A stretch of 64,000 nt of DNA from Hoplostethus atlanticus (lineage: Eukaryota > Chordata > Actinopteri > Trachichthyiformes > Trachichthyidae): assembly GCA_034670405.1 (NCBI GenBank), contig JAXDDX010000280.1, forward strand, positions 1 to 64,000. Reading direction: 5' to 3'. The notes below the pieces were generated by a model. That model had not been told where the DNA came from. It saw only the letters and a program-made list of their open reading frames with translations, and made no database searches. The translations under genes were made by a program, and so were the position numbers. Each line of letters starts with the position of its first letter. Positions within the stretch are counted from its first letter, which is position 1. Shown here in pieces: positions 1 through 12,308 of the stretch.

Positions 1-1752
1 TTTTTTCAACCGTCTGACAAGAACGGTTCATCTATAGATTATTTGGTTATCAGATTATCGCCTCCACCTGACTATTGTCCAGTAGGTGTGGACAATCTGA
101 TATAAGTTTCGACCATTCTCTTCCTCTCATTGGCCACAGAAGAACTGTCCTGACTACACCCAGCAAACTCTGAGAGCGTGAAAATCAACACTTATCAACA
201 CTGGGAAAATTGCAGTGTGGCGTGGATTTGGTGATGCCAAATCGCGGCTGTAATCGGCCTAAAAGTCATGTGCACAGCAAATTTTTCTAATGTCCATAAA
301 TGTTGATTTTTCAGTGGATTTATATAAAAACTGATAGCACAGCATGTCCCAATGCATGCTCACTCCAGGATGCAGGCTAATTTAGACATACTGGTACTCT
401 TTTCATGTAGGGACCCTTCCAGAAACAGGCCCGTGACCTATTTTGGACCCTGCACCGTAGTTAGGGAAACACTGTTTTACGCTGTTAACTAGACCTCAGT
501 AAGGGGAGGCGCCTCCAAGCATCCTAGTGCCTCTTTAACCTCCAAAATGTGAAGGGATATATGTTATTGTCATGAAGTTCATCCCTGGGTAGTATGTAGA
601 GGCAGAAAATAATCAATCACAATACTCAATATTACAAAGATCCCCAGTTTTCTACTGTTGTCACTGTGCTGAATTGAATTATGGAGAATGAAGACAGACT
701 TGAGTACTGTTTATATACTGTATGTGATGACGTTGATAAATTCTGACAAGGAAGATAATATGTAGGACACCACAGATTTACACGTGGGGGTTTTCTTAAC
801 CTGTTTGGTATCGTATTTCTTTTCTATTTGTTCTTTTGTAACACCGGTCTTTGACTCAGCAGAGACAGATGAACGTTATTTTGTAGTACTTCTTTTATTG
901 CCCCAGAAAACAAAAAGACAAGAAGGGTTAGGGTTACAACTAAAGAGCTTGAGTTTTCCTTCCTGGATGATTGTGATCAGATGGGTGTGGCACTTTGACT
1001 CTCTGGGTATTCAGAGTGAACCAAAGGACACAAGACACCAAACCAGGTTGGAAATTCGTGTAATGCCAGTTAAACCACTGAACTGTCCAAATAGAGCACA
1101 CCCAAATAGGACAACAGCTCATCCCAATGATAGTCGTTCTCTTGCTACAAATTCCTCTTGTTACTTAAGTACCTCATAAACCATGAAATTTTAAATAAAA
1201 ATATATGACCAAAAGTCTTTTTTCAGGACGCATTTGAATGGTTTCATTGCAAAATGTAATATATCAATTTTGTAATAAAAATGCTACCTGAAATTCACCA
1301 AAACACAGGTGATTCTATCCTCAAAAACAAAGGCCTAGAAACGGTCTGAAGATGACTCATAACTTCAATGGTAACTAATAACGAGGTTTACTTTCAATAA
1401 TCATGTTTTAAGAGTAGGTGTCAGTTCCTTATAGTCCAATGTGTTATCCACAGTGATCCCATTTGCCAGGCCCCACCCAAGCTGTAGAAAACCTTATTCA
1501 TCTAAATTGACCTAAACTGTTGACAAATGATCATCAGCCTTAAATTCATTAGTACCTAATGTACATATTCTCTAAATATTCTATATCTTGTTAACTAGCA
1601 CTCGATAATTTCCTTTATTCTCTATATACACCTTGATCTGTCTAACTAGTCAGGGCCAATGGGTCAGACAAGGTTACACAGTGTAATTAATGGCTCAAAA
1701 GGGAAGGGAAGGGATTCTGTCTGGGTTAGGATTGGGACTAGGATTGGGTTAC

Positions 1753-1788
1753 TCTCTCTCTCTCCCCCTCTCTCTCTCTGTCTCTCTG
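1753..1788. repeat. CT-rich microsatellite
   Basis: An imperfect run of CT dinucleotides with a short C run in the middle. Confidence 0.85.
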
Positions 1789-1878
1789 GCAGTGTTGGTG
1801 CTCAGACCCTAAAATCCCTGCTGACTGGATGTCTGGTGGAGAGGGTGCAGACAGCTGACACTAATCCAGTCTCATGCA

Positions 1879-1917
1879 TACACACACACACACACACACA
1901 CATACAAGCACACACAC
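1879..1917. repeat. CA microsatellite
   Basis: About 11 perfect CA units followed by an interrupted CA tail. Confidence 0.9.
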
Positions 1918-2582
1918 GGATACAAATGCAACGTCCTGTTTGATCACCATGTAGGCTTGTACTGTGTGCCGATGGGGGTTGATATATTGTGTGTCATTGT
2001 GTCAGCAGTCTTTCTGTTTTGAGCCATTTGTTTTTTATTAAAATCGTTAATGGTGCAAGAACGTGTTGGCTCACTGACATGGATGTTCATTACAACCACA
2101 TTAAATCACATCCCCCTCTAATATAAGATTAATAACACAAATATATGGGAACCGCTACAAAAATCCCAAAGGAAAAATTACAAGATTCCTATAATATTTC
2201 TATAGGGACGTCAAGTCGAGTCTGTGGTATTCAATAGTGATCCTGTGGTATATTTTATCTTTCATAATATCTCTATAATATCCCTATAGGATGTTACATA
2301 TAGTTCAAACCTTTTGCCTTGATATTTGTAATTTATAAAAATTGTTATATGATCACTTTTAATAAAAAATGTGAGAGAAATTTCAACCATGGTCATAACC
2401 TCCTTTGTCATTTTTAATACATTTCACTTTTATACTATAACAATGCATGGGACAACCTAAATCTTCCCTATCAGTCTACATTATTTACCTTTTGTGGGGA
2501 GCGAAACCACACCATCAACACCACTACTGACGCTCATGTAGGGAGAGGAGGGAGAGGCCTATCTCTTGAACAAAAATACAGA

Positions 2583-2584
<2 letters not shown>

Positions 2585-2628
<44 letters not shown>
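2585..2628. repeat. TG microsatellite, about 22 units
   Basis: A perfect TG run directly upstream of the GC-rich segment proposed as the first znf395 exon. Confidence 0.95.
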
Positions 2629-2630
<2 letters not shown>

Positions 2631-2719
2631 CGAGAGAGACACACACATACACAAGCAGAGAAACAGAGAGTAGGGATGCTGCTGCTATAGGCATAATTCT
2701 GCTCTGGTAACCCCTCACC

Positions 2720-2942
2720 TAGATCATCCTTTGTGCACGGCGCGCTGCAGGCTGATATCTTAGCGCCGTGCCCAGCTGTCACCCCCGGCATTGGTCCACC
2801 ATACAGACACACGTAGGCGCGCATCCGACCGACCAACCCCCTTTCTCCCTGGCAGACGGAGCCGGCAAGCGGTGGGACAGCCAGGCAAGCGACGACCCAC
2901 CCCGCTGCGCTCCACGGGACGGCCAGAGGTCTCCATCGACCG
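2720..2942 (+). other. znf395: probable non-coding first exon of the znf395-type gene
   Basis: This segment is much richer in GC and CpG than its surroundings and ends in a strong donor (CGA|GTAAGT, intron starting at 2943). It has no in-frame link to the protein. The first supported start codon is at 4830, in an exon with an acceptor near 4779, so this would be a 5'UTR exon. The left boundary is a guess. Transcript data would be needed to link it to the gene. Confidence 0.4.
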
Positions 2943-3314
2943 AGTAAGTACATTAAACTTGATGTGTTTTGCTTTTTTTCAATAGATTTTGTGTTTCAGT
3001 GACGCTTCAAGATGTTGTTTTCCCTCAACTGTCTGTGAATGTGTGCGGGGAAGGGGAGGGGGTTGCCCTGATCTCAATCTGTGTTGCCGGGTGGAGATCA
3101 GTGATGTAGTTGATGGTAAACTATGACCTCCAATCGGTGATCAGCATAAGGCATCACAACTATCAATATAAACACAATAATATTTTAAGGAAAGGAAAGA
3201 GTCTCTTTGTGCAACTTGCATGCCTTTGGCACTACTTAGTATGACGTATACATTTTTTCTCTCTCGCTGAGATTAATACCAGACAAAAAATGCGGGTAAA
3301 CTCTACCCCGCAAA

Positions 3315-3385
3315 CAAAAAGGTGGGTTAATTAAGTGTATGTGGGTTTACCTCCACTACATCCTAGAGGAGATGGGTTTATTCGG
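3315..3385. repeat. dispersed repeat, copy 1
   Basis: It shares the ordered blocks AAAAAGGTGGGT, GTGGGTTTAC, CTCCACTACATCCT and GGGTTTATTC with 12747-12842, with different spacing between blocks. Family unknown. Confidence 0.6.
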
Positions 3386-3599
3386 CAATTTGGCAACACT
3401 GTGGTGAGATTCTACGTTTTCCGTCTACTCCCCAACACTGTAATGTTTATCGCATGTGTAATTTGACGTTTTCCCCCCCGAATGTTTTTACTTTCCCATA
3501 CAAATTCAGTCGGTTCCAATTGTATTTGCTCGTCCATCTCATTCCCTCCCGGCGAAACTCGTGTCTGAACACGTTGTCCAAAAGGGGGTGTGTATATTG

Positions 3600-3700
3600 G
3601 AAATCAGATTTGGACCAATGAGCGGCGCTGCCCCGCCCACGCCGCGGCGCTTGTTTACTACTAGAAGTCAGCGCTGATTGGTGGAAAGACGGAGAAAATC
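3600..3700. promoter_or_regulatory. CpG-rich block with CCAAT and GC boxes
   Basis: A CCAAT motif (about 3616), a GC box of type CCCCGCCCA (about 3630) and an inverted CCAAT (ATTGG, about 3677) lie within 70 bases in a CpG-rich stretch. This is the usual make-up of a TATA-less vertebrate promoter. It could be an alternative promoter of the znf395-type gene. No transcript start can be seen directly. Confidence 0.35.
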
Positions 3701-4829
3701 GGGTTTTATGCCGCGTTCACGTACATGGGAAAGATGGGAGATAGCACCACTGCTAAAATATCGTTACCATGAGGCGGCAAATGCTACTTGGGTACTAAGG
3801 GTTTGGCGATGTGTCCCACTTTGTCCGATTTTATGAGATCTGACGTAACAACAAGGAAATATCTGCAGGCAAGTAGAGGGGGTAATAAATTCATTTCTGA
3901 GCAAAATATGGGCAAAATAAATTATTTCTTCAGTCATTTTGTGGTCAAGCTCTTAAAAGTGCCACGAGAGGACACAATTTTGTAGAACTAACATCTAGAT
4001 TTTGTTTGTGGTTGACATTGCAGTGTTTGTTTTGCTGTAAAACATAAACTCGAATGTACTCAATAAGTCTTACTGAATGCGTCTTTTGAATGCGATTTTG
4101 AAAACGCAGATCGGGAGCGGCAGGACGGCCTCAAATAAGTTTTAAGATGTGAACACTTCCAAGTCGTTGCTTTTGTTCCGTCAAGCAGCTCCCGCGATTA
4201 TTCCCACATGGCCTGGACGCAATATTACCTCGTTTTACTTCTGTGGTCGACAGGCTGCAGCCCGTTCACACATCATATTACGACTATGAAACACGTTATC
4301 TATCACATATCTTGCCAGAGTAGACCTCAAACTGCAGCATGGTTTTGATTCAGTCGAAATTCCTTCAGTAATTTGCTATCCTGACTCCAAACCCCTGTGC
4401 AGCATGCCTAGGGATGCAAGATGGGATCATAACAAAGCCTCTAATCGGTCTACCGTTTAGGTGAACGTATTATTTATCATTTATTGTCATGTTTTATTTA
4501 GAGTAGGTCTATTTACTATACTGGAAAACAACTATAGTTGTCATTCAAACATTTTAGCATACTATACAAATATCACAACAAAACTTTAATTCTCCGAAGG
4601 AATTTTATAGGAATATAAGAGTGAAGATAGGTGAGAAAAAATACCATACACAATAAAGTCACTATAAACTCACTGTCGGGTACCATGAGACTCCCAATAT
4701 GGAATATTGCAGCAATTTTTCATTGCATTCAGACATTTGAGTTGAATCAAATCTCCTGTTTTTACTGCATCCTGTCCAGTAGGGAGGTGTGACACTGTAC
4801 TGAGTCCCAGTACTGTGTGAAGCAGCACC

Positions 4830-7800
4830 ATGGCAGCTATAGGACCTGGGGGCAGACCGGGGGCTGGAGCTGAGCCTGACAGGACGGCAGTCTGCCCATC
4901 AGGACCACAGGCCTGTCTTTGTACAACAACACACAACAGCACCAGGCCTGAGATGCAGGAGACTCTGGTAAGTAGACCAAGAAAGAGACTTCTGTATTAT
5001 TGAGTTTCATCCATCCATATATTGATTAATACACATCCATCCAGCCATCATCAACCCATCCATTCATTTGTTCAGTCTTCCTGCCAATCAATCAATCAAT
5101 CAATCATTGATAAATTATTATTGATCCAGCTTAGGGTTGGGAAGAGTCACACTTAGCATACTGATATACAGTACATCTAGATATTGCTCAATCCTTTGCC
5201 ACCAACATTGGACACGTTTACATGCACAGAGAAGTCCATTCTTAACCAAGTTACTCAAACGTCTCACTTCTTTTTCTTTTAGTTTTGTGCAAACAGACTC
5301 ACACAGCGTCAGGGGTATGTCATGGCAGCAGGCAGGACTTACTCTTACTATTGGGATCAACATGTCCTTCCCCTGTATTACAAGTTACCTACTGCTTGGT
5401 AAAAGAAGGTGGCTGGCAGCCAAACCTTCTCATCCTTTTTTAATTTGCTGGTGGATCGTTCTATCTGTGGCAACAGGGAGACTCGGTCGCAGGGTATCAA
5501 AGGTTCACGTAAACAGCTTAACCCTAATTGGACATTAACCTGAAAATGAACAATAGCCGGGTTACTCTGTGCATGTAAACATAGCCTTTGATACGCTGCA
5601 TCCTTTATTGGGTGACTGGGAATACAGTCTATATACTGTTGAAGTGCCCTTGAGCAAGGCATCAAAGCCACAACTGTTCCGATGGAGCTTCTCAGTGGCC
5701 AACAGTACAAGACTGTGGTAGTAACCCTCCTTACTCCTGTCTTCTTACTCAGCCTGCCTATTTACTTACACAATGAAATGAAAAATGACCTTTCCACCTT
5801 GTTAACAAACTCTCCATATCATAATGTGCCTATTAACAGTAAATGCCAAAAGTGAAAAAAACTAAAAAAAACATTCATTTTCTTGTATTTTTATATCAAA
5901 ACCCCATTCCTGTTACTTCCTGGAAAACTGTATTATTCGTGCTTCCTTCATGATGTACCAGTAGGCGTACGTCTAAATTCCAACCAATGAAAACCATCAC
6001 ATCTTTTTTTTAAAGCTCAAGCAGGACACCATGAACGTTGTATTTCCTTGTTCCTTCTCTGCACTCTGTCTGTCTCTAAAGATGTATATGCAGTGCTGTG
6101 GTCAGAGTGAGAAAACCGTCATGGCGAACGGGCGTCACATGAACCAGGCAACAGTCCACCTGCCACGGAGGAAGGCAGAGGGAGTCTGGGGCAACATGGC
6201 TGCTCCCCTGCAAACTATCGCCCCCACAATATCCCTCTGCGGCGCATCAGCTGCTAGAGAGGCACCGTACAGGTGAGGGATAGGATGCTATATATAGGCC
6301 CAAATCAAAATAAATGACAAAAATAGAAATGGAGCAGAAGCAATAATTAAGAGAAGAAATAAGAGAGATGGCTCTACTTTATGGAATATTCTGCCCAGTG
6401 TTTCTAAAGCTTGCATCTGCTGTGATGACACGAAGGGCTCTATTTTTGTGAATCAATGATGCATGGAAAGTGCAGTGCAGTCAGAGGCACATGGCGCGAG
6501 CTCACAGGGCATGATGAGTGATTTCTGGTCATTTTGAGGCCAGAGGCGCGTGGTGCACCTGTGGCCCAGTTGGAAACAGGGTTGGATTAGGAGGTGTAGT
6601 GGGCCTGGCTCCATTCATGACCAATCAAATCACCAATTTAACCTCCCCTTTAAAAGCAACACAGTCCAGAGTGGCTAGAAAAAATGTTCCCCAAGATGAA
6701 ACGGATGTCCTTGAGTGGGAGGTGCAGAATGACCATGAGCGAATATAAGGCTTAGTTCAGTGGTTTCCAACCGGGGGAGGGCAAGATCATTTTCAGCAGT
6801 CACAAGATGATTTATAGGAATAGGAAAAAACTTACTACTACTATACAAATTACTTCTTGTGAAATACTGAATAGTGTTCAGCCTCTAGGCTTCCTCTGAC
6901 AATAGTCATGAGCCAAAAAGGTTGAGAACCGCTGGCCTAGTTAACCAATCAATAAGCCTTTCATGAAGAAAAAACCTTCATGGAGACATTGTAATCCCCT
7001 TCATGACAATCATTCACACCACAGCCACATGTATTTAGCTAGAATTAAAAATGTTGTATCTTATTTTTTATAATAGTATAGTCAAATTTGCCAACATATC
7101 CACAAAAATTGTTTGGTAAAGAAAATATCATAGAGCACGCCTGCGCTTTGCACTGTGCTTTTGATGTGCCTGCTCAGACCACTTTATTTATTTCTTGCAC
7201 AGGGCTTTTCTTGTAAGGCTCTAAATGTAACATAACGTCTCAGGGTTTCCTCTCAAGCGTATGCCGTGCCGTTTTTAGATGTTTTTTCTATGCAGAACCA
7301 ACAAGCAAATGTCACTTAAAATAGGATTTAGGCTATTTTGAAGGAAAATCCACCCTCAGCTGCTCTTACACTGTTAGATATCATCAATTACTCAAATACT
7401 TGGTCTATTGAGTTTTAGGGTGGAATTTTGTCATTACCCAACCACATTTCTTGTGTGTTGTAACGCCAGTTTCCGCAGCCCAGAGTCAGTGGAGATGGAC
7501 GAGATCATGGCGGCCATGGTTCTGACCAGCCTGTCCTGTAGCCCCGTGGTTCAGAGCCCTCCGCAGACTGATCCTGGACCAGGTCTGTAGCTCTTTATAT
7601 GCTAGCTAGCCAGGTGACAAACAGAGCTTTGAATGTTAAGGTTCAGGTTGTTTTTTTCCTCTTTGTCAGTGACTGGCAAGTAAGAAAACGAACACTAGAT
7701 CATATTAAAACAAATACAAGAAATACCCAGATGTTGTTGAGTGGTTAAGTCTGCTGCCTCTGAAGCCTGCTGGCAGAGCTTTCTCTCCTGTGTCTCCTTC

Positions 7801-9393
7801 TCTGCTTTCCAACTGTCTGAATAAATGAAAAATACTCAAGTCGAATAGATTTCCGCATCTTTCGTTAAAAAATAATAATACAAGAAGTATCTGTGTCAGC
7901 TAACATCCCAAGAGTCCTTGGAGAACATAGTTTGAAAACGACTACATTTACATTACATTTGAGGCATTTAGCTGAAACTCTTATCCAGAGAAACTTACAA
8001 GGAAGTTATAGGAAAATCATCATTCAGTATTCAGAGAGAGGAAAAGGAAAGAGTGAGTAGAGGATAGGGGGTATCATTCAATGAGGAGAAGATGAGATTT
8101 CATGGCGATAATGCTCTTCTACTTCCTGTTTTCTAGCTGGCTCGTCATCGTCGGCTGACATGGAGTGCGGTGGCGGCGAGCTCTCTGACAGCGGCAGCAG
8201 CGGCTACTGGAGCTGGGACCACGGCAACGTGAGTCCCACCCCCTCGCCGTCCGTCACCGAGATGGACAGCAGCCCCGACGAAGGTCTGCACATGGAACTG
8301 GAGCAAGGGGAGGAGCTTAATGCCAAAAAGGCAAAGGTACGTCGCAGTGTGTTCCCCACCGCTGCCTCAAGGAACCATAGCTGAATTGATTTCAGGGTCA
8401 TAGGGTGGTCATAGGTGGTCGTTTTATTTCTTTTTAAATTCTGGTGACATCTTTGGTGCTCATTGCTGTGGTGTTTCACTGCACCGCCCAGAGATCACTT
8501 GTCAATCAAACAGTGTGGTCAGTACTAAAGTTTTAGCGAGAGAATATGACGATTATGTTTGTTTCAAAGACGCAGGCGAGTGTGTAAATGTTAGTGTTAT
8601 GTGTGAGATTTTCCTGATCCCTGTCTCTCTAAACTTTGTCTCTTTCTTCCTGTCACTTTCTCTCTCTTCCTCTTCCTGTGTCCATCTCCTTGCTTCTCCG
8701 TCCCCTTCCATACCTTGCCTCTCCTGGACTCTCTCTTGCAGAACTCTTTCAGGGGTGTGTACAAGTGTCTGTGGCCGAGTTGTGGCAAGCTGCTCACGTC
8801 TTCCGTTGGAATGAAAAGACACATCCGCGTGCTGCATCTGGGGTGAGTCGGCAACTTGCAGCTTTTGATTCATGTGCAATCAGATACGTGCTTATGCATG
8901 GTAGGTAGGTAGTTGCAGGGTTTCCTCTGGTCATGGGATTTCTGGAATATCATGCAATTGTGAGAGGTGTATCCTAGGGGGAAAACATTCTCCACAGGGA
9001 AAAAAATGTAATAAATTCAGGGAATATCAGGTGTTTTACAAATGGGTCACCTTACAGGAACACTTTACGATGCCAGAATGTATTTTCCAACTTGCATCAG
9101 CTGGTGGTTTTCAGCTGTTTTTATCCACAGCGAGCCCAACTGTAGTGGAACCCAGACGGTTTGCCCCTTTAGAGCATGTCTTAGCTGAAAAACATCATTA
9201 AAAAAACAAGAAGGAATAAAAATTTTAGGTTGTGGAAGCGCTCTGACTTAGTTATGGAAAGTCATGGAAAAGTATGAACATTTTACATCATGCCATGGTG
9301 GGAAGCCTGTTTTTGCTTTCAGCAAAGATCAAAACAAACAACTCCCTCTTTGTCTCTTTGTGTCCACACATTACACACATATATATCCATGCA

Positions 9394-9425
<32 letters not shown>

Positions 9426-12266
9426 GCTGTGGGTCAGATCAGTCCCAGAGAGAGGAGGATTTCTACTACACCAAGATCTCCTGTGAGACTGTGGATCCTG
9501 CCTCGACTCCTTCCCAGCAGGCCCCGGGCCAGGCCTCGTCCCCACACCTCTGCTGGGCCTCTTGCGGTTCTCCCCCAGGCTCGGGGCTCCAGATCCCCCC
9601 GGCTCCCAGGCCCAGGTCTAATTCCAGCTCTGGGCCGGGTCCAGGCAGGCCCAGCCCGCTCAGCCAGTCAGCCCCCAGCAGCTTCTGGCAGATCCACTCA
9701 GAGCACCTCTATCAGGTGGGTGCCACAGGACTGAATGTTTCCCACAGTCTCTGAGGTTATTTGTTCCAGCAGCAGGACCGGGACGGGTATCAAGTACTGG
9801 TAGAAGACGAGTGCGAATGCTGCACAACTAGCTTTTAGTTTAGGGAATCTAATTGTGGTGTGCCTGTGTGATATTGTGTTGGCGTACCACAAATAAGGAA
9901 ACACTCATTTGGATTACCTTGAAATCTCTACGAGGGTTAGATGATATTGCCCTTTATCAAAAATCAATTGGGCAGTCAATGTTGTCCACCTCTGATATGA
10001 TGGAGGTTCCTCAGTACTCATCCATGCTTCCCAATATGACCCCTTGCTGTCCAGCTTAACATTATTATAAATTAGACATTATCTGTAAAACGGTCTGGGA
10101 TGCAAGTATGTATCGCAGACGTACATGAAGTTCTCCATCCTATATAATCATACAAGGAAATAAAAAGTGAAGTGCATCACCAGTCCTTTGTTGTTGGCAG
10201 AAAAGCTGTGTGTTATACTAATCATTGTGAGTGCAGGGCTTTAGGAGGCGACACACCCCAGAATTTATGTATTGTACTGTTGCAGTCCCTCAGGCTCCCA
10301 CCCCAATGTCCTTACAAATGCCCAATATGTACTAAATAGCCCAAATTGGACTGTAAGTGAGTTATTAGCTATGGGTGAGTCATTAAGTGATCAGTTAGGT
10401 TGGCAGATTGGCAGCAATGTCCATGGGCGTATCGCTCTATATGAGAATAAACACATAGTGTGTCCTCTTCCCTTACTTTCATCTAGACAAACTACATTTT
10501 TTAAGTGTCATTTTGCGGTTATGTAACAACGACCAGCTCACTGCCAAACACAGGAAAGGATCAAATCAAATTTCATGCCACCCAGTTAGCTAACGTTACC
10601 ATAAAATGCGACATGTCTAGTAGTTTAGCAATTGTCAAATCAGCTTGACAGTCGCAAAAATAAACATCTGTAGTTCTGTGTTTGTATGACAGTCACAGCC
10701 AAGAATATAATAAAAAGATAACTAAATGCATTAAGGTAATGTTGGCATTTTAAGCTAATATCACTGTGCTGTAGTTGCTGTCAGCTAGCAATGCTAACGT
10801 AAAGCGCTCTAAAACATGCCAGCTAAATGTAATGTTACAGTTCCTTTGCAAAAATGAAGATAAAACGAGGTAAAAAAAAACAAAAACACGTAAGATATTA
10901 AGCCTCGGGAACGCAGAAATGATGACAAATCACAGAAAAAAGTGAAATAGTTTCAGCTTCTCATAGGCAGAGGCAATGTTTCTGCCCCAGGGTTGCCTGT
11001 GCACCTCCGAGTGTTTACAAACAAGAAACGGGTCTATTTTTATTTTTTATTTCACATGGCTGACCAGAGAAGCCATTCCAGTCTGATGTGGGAGGATATT
11101 ACTCAGGCCAGCTTCAGGGGTGTGTGTAAAACCTGCAGTGAAACCTGTCTCACTGCGCCTTAAGGAGCTGTTAACCCACCTGCAGGCATTTCATTAGGCT
11201 TTCAAAGGAGAGTTTGGCTGTCCCACGGTGGTTTAAATGCTGTTTCAGAGGCTTTTCCACCCTGATAAGAAGACAGTTCAGTGAATCTGAAGAATTAAAG
11301 ATGATGAATATTGTCACAAAATATCCAATCCAAAAAAGTTAGTAATTGCTTTCAGAAACCCGTGTCAGTCAAACCTGAATATCTGCTGGTTCAGAGGTTC
11401 TGAAATTCACCGACCACTGGAGGGAGGAAATGGTTTGAGGGGATGAAAGCAGATGGCTTGGCCCGTGCTGGCGTGAATTATTAAATACTATGTGTAGATT
11501 TTAATGAAAATATGAGAGAATACAGGAATTGACCTTCCCGCCATCCCTCTTTGGTACATTTGAGCAAAGTTCCCACTGCTTGGGGCCCATGTTGAATAAT
11601 AGATCCTTCTTGTCACTTCTCCTAAACATTTGAAATGTGTTTTATTGCAGGGCTTTAGTGTGACATGGCCTCACAGGCTTCAACACCACCACCACCAAAA
11701 AAACATGGTGCACATGGTACCCCTGCATCAGACTAGCTGGTGTGCTGCAACAGAGTGCGTTTATGCATCACAAAGCAACACATTTCAGCAGTGACCTGAG
11801 TTTACCCTGTAGCACCGAGCCTGTAAATGGATGCTTTGTGACAGTGAGAGAGTAAGCTGCTGGCTTGCTAGCTCCCCCAGGGATACTAGACTGTCACCAG
11901 CCTGTAAAGGTCAGGGAAACACTCTGTGGTTTTGTCCCCTGTAAGACCCCTGCCTCCCGAACTGCATGTATCCCTGCTGACTCCCCTTCCTTTTCCTTTA
12001 TCACAATAATAGAAACAACCGAGGGGAGCGGGAGGGATTGTCCACTTCTGAAAATACAACCTACATGATTTAATACCCCTCCCAAATGTAAAAGACAAGG
12101 GTGAAAATCCCATGTTGTTGTTTTTCTCTGTTTTTGTGCAGCATACAGAGCTTGAACATGTGGTTGTATTTTGTAACAAACGTGTCTTTAATTCGTTCAT
12201 GGAGGCGGAAACCATCTAGTGTACGCCCTGCCTAACCGGGGGAGCGGGTTGAATCGAGGGTCAGTG

Positions 12267-12308
<42 letters not shown>

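Larger units (their letters stand above)
1..2700. other. gene-free left flank
   Basis: I see no exon-like segment supported by homology on either strand. The stretch is AT-rich and holds only simple repeats (a CT tract and a CA tract near 1.75-1.92 kb and a TG tract near 2.6 kb). Open frames here are short and have no recognisable motif. Confidence 0.6.
2943..4779 (+). other. probable first intron of the znf395-type gene
   Basis: No coding exon is seen. It contains a GC-rich, promoter-like block near 3.6 kb and one copy of a short dispersed repeat at 3315-3385. Confidence 0.4.

Noticed and set aside
2534..2953. 139-codon open frame on the - strand
   Set aside because: It runs through the TG microsatellite and GC-rich block, with no homology or codon pattern to support it.
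8553..8879. 108-codon open frame opposite the zinc-finger exon
   Set aside because: It is the antisense shadow of the C2H2 exon and a pyrimidine-rich intron end.
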